The notes beneath the pieces were generated by a model. That model was not told the DNA's origin and did not search any database. It saw only the letters and a list, made by a program, of their open reading frames with translations. This document shows, one piece after another, positions 1-10,418 of a DNA stretch of 64,000 nucleotides. The stretch is from assembly GCF_964204865.1 (NCBI RefSeq), contig NC_135254.1, forward strand, positions 5,585,001-5,649,000, given 5' to 3'. The stretch comes from Styela clava. Its lineage: Eukaryota; Chordata; Ascidiacea; Stolidobranchia; Styelidae. The translations under genes and the position numbers were made by a program. How positions within the stretch are numbered: position 1 is the stretch's first letter; each line of letters begins with the position of its first letter.

Positions 1-506
1 TTAATATACAAATATACTGGTAGGTAGTAGAATACTCTAGGCTTAAATATTAGAATTTTTAAAGGCATAATAGATTTTTAATTGTTGTTGCCTGTATTGC
101 AAATAAATTCTATTACTCTCAGAAAATATACACAATTATCTGAATACAAGTAGTATTTTTGTCAATAGACTTGACTATTATCGTAATATCATGGTACCAC
201 TGATAGAAAGCGTCAGTCAACTTCTTGGCTATCTTTTCATATGGTCATTTGTACAAATGAATAATTTTAATAAACTGACTGTGTCACAAGTTGCTATTAT
301 TTTTTATTGATAGCTATAAACTTTGTGTACATATACTGTTGGTTTGTGGCTTTATTCTGATATTTCTATTGAAGCTTATTTCCTAATTTACTGGGTTTTA
401 ATCAACTAAAACAAAAATGTGTTATTTTCGATTTTAGAATGTATTCGGAATTCCAGATTCGAAAACATTATTTTAGAATGTATTCGGAATAGTTTAGTAT
501 TCGGAA
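1..506. other. AT-rich non-coding lead-in
   Basis: No gene is visible. A 20-bp direct repeat, TTTTAGAATGTATTCGGAAT, occurs at 432-451 and again at 471-490, just before the first zinc-finger frame. The repeated ATTCGGAAT wording resembles ends of MITEs seen elsewhere in the window that contain ATTCGAATA. Confidence 0.5.
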
Positions 507-1335
507 ATGGCCATCCCTGCTAACAATATTGCTGGAACTAGTCAACATACCAACTCTGCAGAGATTTGTGTAGAATATATTACAGGTAAAACTTCTTCAC
601 ATAGTGGAGCTAAAAAATGTAGAGGAAGTGGTTTTGCTAATGAAACTAATCGTGAGCAAACCAACACAACCACTGAACTGGACGAGAAATCACAAACCCA
701 GTCACTTGTTAATACCAACATTGGACCGAAGTCAAACTTGCAAAGCCACAGTAGGATAAAACATATAGTTGCCAACAATGTGGGAAGAGCTTCAAATCGA
801 AGCAGAAATCAGACAGGCATATAAAGGTTCATACTGGAGAGAAACCTATATTTGCGAACGATGTGGAAAATGTTTTTTACGATTATCTCAATCACAAGAG
901 CATGAGCGAACTCACACTGGAGAAAAACCTTATATTTGTCAATTTTGTGGAAAGTCTTTTTCCCATTCATCTGGTTTATTCATGCATGAGCGAACTCACA
1001 CTGGAGAGAAACCCTATATTTGTGAACACTGTGGAAAATGTTTTTCACGATTATCTCATTTACAAGAGCATGAGCGAACTCACACTGGAGATAAACCTTA
1101 TGTTTGTACACAATGTGGAAAGGTGTTCTCACGTTCATCCACTTTATCTGAACATGAGAGAATTCATACTGGAGAGAAACCTTATGTTTGTAAACAGTGT
1201 GGAAAGAGTTTTTCACGATTATCTATTTTACATGAGCATGAACGAACTCATACTGGAGAGAAACCTTATGTTTGTAAACAATGTGGAAAGTGTTTTACAC
1301 AATCATCTCAATTACAAAGGCATGCACGAACGTAG
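507..1335 (+). pseudogene. C2H2 zinc-finger gene broken by two 1-bp deletions
   Basis: This is a remnant of a poly-zinc-finger, presumably nuclear DNA-binding, protein. The first frame (507 to about 753) encodes a linker that aligns with the linkers of the two intact paralogues at 38-42 kb (shared GTSQ-TNS and QSLV-TN stretches). Around 753-755 one base is missing and the reading moves to the next frame, which holds finger [10 protein letters not shown]. Near 847 another T is missing and the frame moves again, into a run of six fingers joined by HTGEKPY linkers (about 850-1335). The last finger ends at a stop before its second zinc-binding histidine. Both shifts are single-base losses with homology on each side, so introns are unlikely. 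It is either a pseudogene or carries consensus errors. Confidence 0.8.
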
Positions 1336-2767
1336 TTTATTTTATCACATACCAAAAGTACACAATAGACAAAAATAATTACGAATCACATATAAAACAA
1401 TACTTTCAGTGTGAAGGGAGGCGCGATAAACCAGAAGAGGTTATCGAGCAGCGTCACCCTGGGGGAGTGAGTCTAAAAATCAAATCATAGTGAGAAAAAA
1501 GTCAAACAGGATACTAGCAAAAGTCGTGAATAATAAATAAAATAATAAAGTCGAGACGGCCTTTTTACACATTTAAGTGACCGATATCACGGTGTCACTC
1601 TAGTTAATATGAGAATGTGACTCCCGACACCACTGGTCGAGGTAGCCATGGTAACAGCAGTTGGTTATTGAATAACAAACAGAAAGATAAAGTCGAGTTA
1701 GTTATTCCAATCGATGCGAAAATAGTGTTATATTTTGACGCCGTACCGAAGTACGACATGGGAGGGTAGAGACCGCCGGAAAGTATAAGTGAATTCAGTA
1801 GCACTCAGAATTTGTGTGATTTTTAAATATAAAATCGTAGGTCTCTACCGAAGGTGGAGGCAGATGTAAACATGAAAATGGGCAAAAAAGCAGTAAAAGA
1901 TAAGCATTTTTCTGGTAAATGCTAAGCTATTAATCATAGGATAGATCCAGTACAAAAGCGCATGAGACAACAAAATGCACTAGAAATATACAAATAGGAT
2001 GATGAGAACCACTATAGTACCGGTAAGGTATCATGCTATATTAGTTAAATAAAGCTGCACTTGATAAATACCAATAATTGATAATAATATCTTAATAAAT
2101 AACAATAATACGAGTTAACGCTTGTAGTATTAAGAGATAGTTGTTTATTAACTCTTTGAACTCTGACGGCTCTGAGCGAAGTTACTCGCTCACCCTGAAG
2201 GTTCGCGGCGCCGTATCGGTAGAACAATAAAATAAGTCTAAATACTGGCTATTTGGCACGCTTATAACTTTTTATAAATTATAGGTAGCACGTTGTGTGA
2301 CATTTCAATCGAAAGGAAATTTTATCGTGCATTCAGAATGTATTTTCCATTTTGAAATACATTTTGTCAAATTTAATAAAATTGACCCTAATCTAACAGT
2401 GATTTTTCTGCATGTACGTGAGTTTTGGCTTGAAATTTGGTTATTTTGGTACAAAATATACTGCCAATAATTGATGTTCATAAAGAGTTTTTTATAAGCT
2501 TTTCGTTGATATTCGAATTACTATTGTGGCTGCCATATAACCAATTTTATATTTAAATATTCAATTGTGTATCATTGTGTCGGGTGAACAACTTCGATAA
2601 GCGGCCATGACGCACTGATTACGCAGCTACGCAAAAGTCGATCACGTGACTAACGTCATGAAGATGTTGATAAGTACGTTCGAAACGTATTGCGTGGCAA
2701 AATGCGCAAGATAACTGTCACGACGACGTTCTCAGTGGGACATCGGTCGCCGAGATTCGATATGATA
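1336..2767. other. Non-coding stretch, no recognisable feature
   Basis: I see only short AT-rich frames with no domain signature, no clear inverted-repeat pair and no tRNA-like boxes. It may be old transposon debris. Confidence 0.4.
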
Positions 2768-3517
2768 TTAACCCTGTATGGATTGAAGTCCGACGTCGAG
2801 TAATGCGTTCAGTAATAGCGAAGTGAAGGAAAGTTAATATCGTCATATAAAATTTCACGTGGAAAATGTTTTATTCGCCCATCAGTATTTGTTCAAATAT
2901 CAACCAAAATAAGTACTTGCCTGCTCTGCAGATCAAAATATCTGATTGTACGAATGTTAGGCGAAGCAAGTGGATGAATCAATATCTGAGAGAACTAATA
3001 ATGCAGAAAGAGCAACTCTTATTCCAACAAGATCATATGCGTCGCCAACCGCAAAACGCCAGTTCTAATAATAGATGCGTCGTATGCAGCAAAATTTACA
3101 TTATTGCCAAAAAACCAATCCAGCTGCTAAAGACAAAGCGTTGCTGAAACGATGCGAGACAGTATATAAGTGCAAATACTGTAATGAGTACCTATGTATA
3201 GGTAACGAAACCTACAACCATTGGTATAACTGGTACAACAAAGTGCAATATTGGATTTAGAATGTGTCTTTTATCTGCATAATATTTTTATGTTCTTCAT
3301 TGTTCCGGGCACAATAAAGTGCAATATTCAATTTGAAAATTTTAGCAAGCCGTCTTTTATGTACATACATTTTTCATGGCCTTTAATGTTCCGTTATTTG
3401 CTAAAAAAATCACAATCTTGTTCATATTGCGTTCACGTAACCACAACTTAATGGGGCTTGAGCGGGCAGTCAAAGTCAAGGCGTAGTGCGAATTTTGAAT
3501 GCGTAGCATCGGGTTAA
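2768..3517 (+). mobile_element. piggyBac-like remnant with TTAA termini
   Basis: The segment starts TTAACCC (TTAA at 2768-2771) and ends GGGTTAA (TTAA at 3514-3517), the target and terminal signature of the piggyBac superfamily. Beyond the CCC the two ends are only partly similar (CCC-TGTATGGATTGAA against CCCGATGCTACGCATTCAA). Between them, on the plus strand, lies a cysteine-rich coding remnant like the C-terminal zinc-binding tail of piggyBac transposases. At 750 bp it is an internally deleted copy. Ends and protein fragment support each other, but each alone is weak. Confidence 0.45.
2866..3260 (+). pseudogene. piggyBac-like transposase C-terminal cysteine-rich tail, frameshifted
   Basis: Two overlapping frames carry the pieces. 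The first has RCVVCSK near 3075-3095. The second, shifted by one frame, has a C-E-T-V-Y-K-C-K-Y-C-N-E-Y-L-C stretch at about 3150-3200, followed by TYNHWYN. PiggyBac transposases end in a cross-brace zinc domain of the form C-x2-C ... Y-x-C-x2-C-x3-x-L-C ... YH, and the order and spacing here fit if the frames are combined. The catalytic domain is absent. Without the shift I would not call it, so confidence is moderate. Confidence 0.4.
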
Positions 3518-3701
3518 TTAATTACTTCCTGCGGACATTTAAATAATAACATCTCGACGTAACGTTATTGCGGATATCGTCACGTTTTGTTGCATTTGCG
3601 TAATATACGTAAAGTTGTGCGTGACGAGACGTAGCCTCTCTTCAATGAGAATATCATTTTGACGCAGCGTCGCTGTTAAATCTACAGATAATCTAATATT
3701 T

Positions 3702-3809
3702 AGGCTTCCCGCTGCTTGTCAGCAGGAAACCTATTGTATTCCTGTGTTTTATTAGGCTTCCCGCTGCTTGTCAGCAGGGAACCTATTGTATTCCTGTGTT
3801 TTATTATTA

Positions 3810-3840
<31 letters not shown>

Positions 3841-5390
3841 TTTATTTTTATTATTTTTTTTCAAATTGGTCCTACAAACTTGAAATTCACCTCAAATGTG
3901 CAGAAGTTCTCAGCTAGCAATAAAATGCAAATTTTATGCATGAGTGACCACGCTTTCACGCTCCATTGAGCAAAACGCGTCTTCGGTTTTTTTGCGATTT
4001 CTCAAAATTGATACATGGTATTGGGTTGAAATTCATAACAATGATTAATGGACATGTTCCGGATACGATATGTCAAGGATACGCATGAGTGACCTCGGCG
4101 ATACGCTCCAGTGAGCAATATAGGATTTTACATTTTCATCTTCTTCTCGAGAACGACACTACTTAGAGACTTGAAATTTACATCACATGCAGATAATGAG
4201 TCCCCCATCATAAATTGCAAATTTTATGCATGACTTACCACGCTTTCACGCTCCAGTGAGCAAAACGCGTCTTCAGTTTTTTTGCGATTTCTCAAAATTG
4301 ATACATGCTATTGGGTTGAAATTCATAACAATGATTAATGGACATGTTCCGGATACGATATGTCAAGGATACGCATGAGTGACCTTGGCGATACGCTCCA
4401 GTGAGCAATATAGGATTTTACATTTTCATCTTCTTCTCGAGAACGACACTACTTAGAGACTTGAAATTTACATCACATGCAGATAATAAGTCCCCCTTCA
4501 TAAATTGCAAATTTTATGCATGACTGACCACGCTTTCACGCTCCAGTGAGCAAAACGCGTCTTCAGTTTTTTTTACGCGGGAAGCCTGTTAAAGCTGCAC
4601 GCAGCTCTAGTTATTATTATTTATTTTTATTATTTTTTTTTCAAATTGGACCTACAAACTTGAAATTCACCTCAAATGTGCAGAAGTTCTCAGCTAGCTA
4701 TAAAATGCTAATTTTATGCATGACTGACCATGCTTTCACGCTCCAGTGAGCAAAACGCGTCTTCAGTTTTTTTGCGATTTCTCAAAATTGATACATGCTG
4801 TTGGGTTGAAATTCATAACAATGATTAATGGACATGTTCCGGATACGATATGTCAAGGATACGCATGAGTGATCTCGGCGATACGCTCCAGTGAGCAATA
4901 TAGGATTTTACATTTTCATCTTCTCCTCGAGAACGACACTACTTAGAGAGTTGAAATTTACATCACATGCAGATAATAAGTCTCCCATCATAAATTGCAA
5001 ATTTTATGCATGACTGACCACGCTTTCACGCTCCAGTGAGCAAAACGCGTTTACAGTTTTTTTGCGATTTCTCAAAATTGATACATGCTATTGGGTTGAA
5101 ATTCATAACAATTATTAATGGACATGTTCCGGATACGACATGTCATGGATACGCATGAGTGACCTCGGCGATACGCTCCAGTGAGCAATATAGGATTTTA
5201 CATTTTCATCTTCTTCTCGAGAACGTCACTACTTAGAGACTTGAAATTTAAATCACATGCAGATAATAAGTCCCCCATCATAAATTGCAAATTTTATGCA
5301 TGACTGACCACGCTTTCACGCTCCAGTGAGCAAAACGCGTCTTCAGTTTTTTTTACGCGGGAAGCCTGTTAAAGCTGCACGCAGCTCTAG
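3702..5390 (+). mobile_element. Non-autonomous helentron/Helitron-like element, tandemly duplicated
   Basis: The left side has AGGCTTCCCGC (3702 and again at 3754, a 52-bp tandem duplication) followed by a small hairpin CTGC-TTGTCA-GCAG and an ATT/ATTT microsatellite. The right side has the inverted form GCGGGAAGCCT and then AGCTGCACGCAGCTCTAG followed by T, a hairpin plus CTAG end, at 4610 and again at 5390. Subterminal inverted repeats with the 3' one placed before a terminal hairpin, plus internal tandem repeats, are the layout described for non-autonomous helentrons. There is no Rep/helicase gene. The body from the microsatellite to CTAG is present twice, 780 bp apart. Confidence 0.5.
3927..5340 (+). 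repeat. 290-bp tandem repeat inside the helentron-like element
   Basis: The phrase GCAAATTTTATGCATGA marks unit starts at 3927, 4217 and 4507, then 4707 (as GCTAATTTTATGCATGA), 4997 and 5287. The spacing is exactly 290 bp within each half and 780 bp between the halves. Units are nearly identical, so expansion was recent or homogenised. Confidence 0.85.
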
Positions 5391-5700
5391 TTGTACATAA
5401 AATTTGAATGGCTCATCGTAAAATCGTTTTGGATACGTATATAAAAAGCTATTCAAATTCTCCACATATACTGTCGATTGAATATGTAGATATTTAGGCA
5501 AGAAGTCGAAATTCTTCATATTAAATATTTGTTATCATACAATAATTTCATACGCACTTTCAAATTGACAATTTTACTGAAACATCGTATATTAGAGCAC
5601 CGATATTTACAATGTAATTAGTCCCAATAACAAGCTTTCATGCAATATAAAATTTATTTAAATACTCATTGTGGTTCTTGAGATACGAGATCATAAAGTT
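5391..5700. other. Non-coding gap between helentron-like element and LINE 3' end
   Basis: AT-rich sequence without a recognisable gene. It probably contains the 3' untranslated end of the minus-strand LINE, but no poly-A tract or target duplication could be identified. Confidence 0.35.
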
Positions 5701-5874
5701 GATTCCCTCCGACACGAAAAACAACTCAAAGATAGGCACTTGTGTGTGACTGTATGACCACGGAAATCTGAGTTAGATTGGAGGTAAGAAAACTGGCGAT
5801 AAATAAAGCAGTTCAAAAATTCTATAAGATTGCGCACATCAACATATATAGAGTATAACAAGAATAGGGATGAA

Positions 5875-7092
5875 TTATGATGATTCCACAGTAACATTGC
5901 AATATATAAAATACAACAAGCATTTAACAGCAAATAAACAGGTCTCTTCATTACAGGCAGGTTGTGGATCGAGTTGAATATGACCTTGATGGACACAAAG
6001 CAAGGATAAAATATGAAACAGCGACTTGGAAAATTCAGGTGGGTTGGTATTTTTATAATTAAATTTGAAAGTCATGTAAGATGACTCACGTAGGTCTTGG
6101 GGTAGACTGTTCCAAATTGAAACACCTTGATATTTCAAAGAATTTTGGGATTTGCTTAGTGAGAAGCGAGGTACAAAAAAATTACTCTTTGTTGAGGAGC
6201 GGGTGTTATATTTATGCACTGAAGTTAGGGTGAGAAAATACTGGTCGAAAGCCGCTGGCAATTGATTGTTTTGGAATTGGTGCATAATCTTAGAAATTTC
6301 TAGTTTGTAGATGTCATGTAATTTTAGTACTCTATGCTTATAATATAGATTGTTTAAATTGGAACGTAAAGGTGCCCAAGAAAGGATTCTAATGGCCCTA
6401 TTTTGTAAGACTTCCAATTTACGCATGTTTACTTTAGCTGTAGAACCCCATGCCGCTATGGCATACTGAATGTGGGCCTGAAAAAGTGCGAAGTAAATGG
6501 TTCTTAGTGTGGTATCCTGTAAGTAATATCTAAGCTTACCCAGGATCCCTACCGTTCTTGATAGTTTTCTATGCAAATCAGCAGTGTGGGTGTTCCACTT
6601 TAATTGGTGGTCGATATTGAGTCCTAGATATTTATAAGACTGGACTACTTCTAAATTTCTGCCATTGATTCCAATTGCGAGGTTGGGGTATCTAGTGTGA
6701 GATTTTGAACTGAACACCATGACTTTTGACTTGTCTATATTCACTGTTAGCTTGTTGCATAACATCCATTCATAAATTTTATTTATTTCAGTGTTCATAT
6801 TTAGCTGAAGTGTAGTCGGATCCTTCGCGCTGGTGAGCAAGCATGCATCATCTGCAAATAGTTTACTCAAAAGATTCGAGCTGTTGGAAAGGTCGTTTAT
6901 GAAACATAAGAACGCTAATGGGCCAACTACTGAGCCCTGAACAATTCCGCAGTGGATGGGTAACATTGGGGATCTATGGGGATGGGGACCTATTTCAACA
7001 AATTGATACCGGCCTGTCAGGTAATCGTATAACAGTTTTCCTGCATTACCCCTAAAACCGTAATGTCTTAACTTGTGAATGAGAATAGAGTG
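5875..7092 (-). pseudogene. LINE reverse transcriptase, C-terminal half
   Basis: Second half of a non-LTR reverse transcriptase, which in an intact element primes and copies its RNA at the target site. The catalytic box FADDACL is present, followed by the KYLGLNID-type region and the AAWGS and NRAIRIL stretches typical of the thumb region in CR1/L2/jockey-like elements. The frame is open to a stop at 5875. It is cut off upstream by the 899-bp MITE. Insert plus one target copy is 907 bp, and allowing for this the upstream half is in the same frame, so the RT was open when the MITE inserted. Confidence 0.8.
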
Positions 7093-7100
7093 GTCTACGG

Positions 7101-7999
7101 CAGGGGTTCTCAAACTTTTGGTGTTGCGGAGCCCCTGAAAAGGTTGACCATTATCCGCGGAGCCCCAAAAGAAATGTTAAAATTGTAGCTTTCCGATAAA
7201 TATTCCTGAGTAAGTTAAAAGTACTTAACTTAATTTAAAGGCTAAACCTTTTTTTAATGGGGTTAATGCAAGTCATAAATAAATCAAAATTTCAAAGATA
7301 AATTATATATACTCTTACTAAAGCTGTAAATTTGACACTTGACAAACATATTAATAAACTAGGGGTCGAATCTTTTCTCTTTTGACATTTTCGGAAGTCG
7401 TATTTTGCCCAGATCTTGTGATTTTTTTAACGGCGATATCTTGCTTAATAATAATCTCGAGTGCAAAAGAACAAATCAAGTTTGACAAATTCCAAGATCG
7501 CAAAAATACGACTCCAATTTATTCATAGGTGGCAGTTTATCACGTATTTTATGTTATTTTAGAATAGTATTCCTTCATTTTAGTAATCCTAATAGTAATC
7601 TCGAATGAAACTTGAGTAACTATGAGTACAATTGAATTATTACGACGAGACACTTTAAATGCTCGCATCGGCCATACATTGAATATTTTACGCAACAGAA
7701 ATCTCGTTATTCGTTTTTTATAATCGCAAAGAATGTTGCGCGGAAATTTCCTATTCAAATCCCCACCTCTTGAGAATCCTGGCTGCGCTCCAGCTTATAA
7801 ATAATGTCATTTTTCGATTCCGCCTCTTTGCCATATTTCGAGGCTATAATGTTGTCAAATTTTATCAAAGCTGTTATTGTTTCTTTGAACAGTTACAAAA
7901 CTAGTCATTATTTTAAAAAGTAATCGGATAGCTCACGGAGCCCCTAGGTTTCTCCCGCGGAGCCCTGGGGCTCCGTACGGAGCACTTTGAGAACCTATG
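7101..7999. mobile_element. hAT-type MITE inside the LINE RT
   Basis: The left end CAGGGGTTCTCAAACTTT and the right end (inverted, CATAGGTTCTCAAAGTG) form the terminal inverted repeats. The element is bounded by a perfect 8-bp duplication GTCTACGG at 7093-7100 and 8000-8007, which is diagnostic of hAT transposition. It has no transposase. Inside is an AT-rich core that shares the GGCAGTTTATCACGTATTTT wording with dispersed repeats at 33, 43, 54 and 56 kb. GGAGCCCC runs near both ends form extra subterminal inverted repeats. Confidence 0.9.
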
Positions 8000-8795
8000 G
8001 TCTACGGTATCAAAAGCCTTTATTAGATCTGGGAAGGCACAACAAACATACTCGCCTTTGTCTATTTTATCATATATAAATGATGTCAGATCAAGGATAG
8101 CATGACTGGTGGAGTGTTTGGTCTGGAATCCAAATTGACATTTGTTTATCAAACTGAATTTAGTACAATAGCTCATCATTCTGGTATACAACAACTTTTC
8201 CATTATGATGCTAATTGAAGATAAAATAGAGATTGGTCTATAATTTGAAGGGTTGTTTTTTTTCCCGCATTTAAAAATTGGTATAACTCTAGCAAGTTTT
8301 AATGAAGAAGGAAATATACCTAAATTGAATGACGAATTGAAGAAATTACTCAAAGCTGGTGATATGATATCAGCAACTAATTTCAAAAAATAAGAGGAAA
8401 TACCATCCGGTCCAACGGCTTTACCCTTTTTCAGGTCCCTGATTACACAGAGAACTTCTAAAGGTGATGTTGACTCAAGAAAAAAAGAGTTCTGTAAAGG
8501 GACACCCAGAAATTCAGCATTTGATTTGGTACTATGTGGGATTTCATCTGCGAGTTTTTTCCCTATAGAAGAGAAGAATTTGTTGAATTCAGTGGCCACA
8601 TAGACGGGGTCTGTCACAGTAGTACCATTTTCCAATTTTAATTCTGAGACGGTGGGGACCTCTCTTGTCTTAATTTTTATAATCTCATTGATGGTTTGCC
8701 ATGTGCGTTTGACGTCTCCTCTGTTGTTGACTAGAATATTGTGGTAGTACTGCTGTTTCGATTTCCTTAGCAAGTGTGTTAAAATATTCTTATTT
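8000..8795 (-). pseudogene. LINE reverse transcriptase, N-terminal half
   Basis: This encodes the linker and the RT finger/palm start: GKAVGPDGISSYFLK, RVIPIFKCGKKNNPSNYRPIS, and catalytic box A ending AFDTVDH with its first aspartate. It ends where the MITE target duplication begins. The same segment (532 bp) is repeated immediately upstream in the LINE at 8796-9064 plus 13612-13864, so this copy starts at an internal duplication junction, not at a real start codon. Confidence 0.8.
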
Positions 8796-9064
8796 CCCGC
8801 ATTTAAAAATTGGTATAACTCTAGCAAGTTTTAATGAAGAAGGAAATATACCTAAATTGAATGACGAATTGAAGAAATTACTCAAAGCTGGTGATATGAT
8901 ATCAGCAACTAATTTCAAAAAATAAGAGGAAATACCATCCGGTCCAACCGCTTTACCCTTTTTCAGGTCCCTGATTACACAGAGAACTTCTAAAGGTGAT
9001 GTTGACTCAAGAAAAAAAGAGTTCTGTAAAGGGACACCCAGGAATTCAGCATTTGATTTGGTAC
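8264..9064 (-). repeat. 532-bp tandem duplication within the LINE
   Basis: The sequence starting CCCGCATTTAAAAATTGG at 8264 recurs at 8796, and the offset of 532 bp holds up to TTTGGTAC (8525-8532 against 9057-9064). There the second copy is interrupted by the 4.5-kb hAT-like element; it resumes at 13612. The junction at about 8793 joins AATATTCTTAT to the repeat start. Copies are nearly identical. Confidence 0.85.
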
Positions 9065-10418
9065 TAGGCTTGCATGTAATTTACGGATTTACGGAATTAC
9101 GGAATTATTTCGAGTTACGGAAGCGAAGTTACGAATTACGTAAAGTCGTAATTATTGGTCGAGCGCTTTCGCGATTGAAACGAGCTCTCTTCAGAGCAGT
9201 CAATTCCGTCGATTGTAAAAAATTAAAGTTTAAGTAAAAGAAGTTAGAGTTCCGGTATTCGCAGCCGTTTTTCTCTCTCTTGTTAGGCAGATGGGGAAGG
9301 CATAACGCGTCATTTACTAACCTATTATCAACTTATCTAGGATGGCCAATGTACATATTAACCGTAGATAAGGAATAGAATTGTGTGGAGACCGATGGAC
9401 GTCAACACACCTGGTTTCAACTTCTTCGGGTGAAATGACTAAAGAATGTAAGAAATCAACTTATAAAACATGATCTATTTGTAAATGCCGTGATAATTAA
9501 TGTCGCGCTTATCAAACAGCAATATAAAGACGGAAGAGAAATTGCGTAATGAACCAACGCAACTCAGTCTTTTCGGCATCGGTAAAGCGATTGAGACGGC
9601 AGAGAAACAACAATACGACGGGATTTCCCGTGTTTATTCTGCGAGAGATCCATTTTCTATTACAAAATCTTGATGTTCTGTTATCGATTTTATCGTTATA
9701 TATCTGTCCGGACTTGGCATTGCTCAATATGTTTTTCGCAATGCCTCGCAATATTTCGGCCAAATATGATTACCTGTCTTTACCAAATGCGGCAACTTAT
9801 TTTGATTTATCGTCGACTCGAATACCACCGGCACTCGACCAAACTCGTGTCAATCTTGGCAAATAGGATTGTCGACTTGAGTTAGAAAAATAAATTAATA
9901 TTTTCATGAGTGCAAAACAAATGTCACAAAATGCATTGTTTTGCGATATAACTTTGTATTTTCGGAGAAGGCATGTCATATAAGTACGGTAGTTTAAATA
10001 ATGCGCGAATAATTAATATTTGATCTAAATTTATCGCAAATAATGTTATAACTTTTAGGCCGCGAAATGATTTAATGTAAAATGAAGCATGGAATTCGGA
10101 ATATCGTCAATAACTCGGCATCAATAATTATTATAAAATGCTAACTAAGTTGTAAAGTCGGATATTGTAAAAAACGGTGAAATAACAAGTCTTCGTCGCG
10201 AGGCAAGCGAAAGTATGATCGAACGAGAGAATACGCTTGTAGTTGATTAATAAATTAGCAACCCGGAATTTTTATTTAATACGAAAGTCGAATTAATACG
10301 TTAATACGATTTTAAAAAAGTGAACTATCGTTTCCTAAATATATTACCAGTGTTGGTAATGATAAAATTGATCGCATAAAATTTGGTGATAAAGTGGTTA
10401 AAAAAAAATCAAAGCTAA

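Noticed and set aside
980-1216. Protein-like frames opposite or beside the zinc-finger arrays
   Set aside because: They repeat every 84 bp because of the finger periodicity; they are shadow frames, also at 38.3-41.8 kb.
3927-5340. CRISPR-like regularly spaced repeats
   Set aside because: Whole 290-bp units are repeated without unique spacers, in a eukaryotic transposon.
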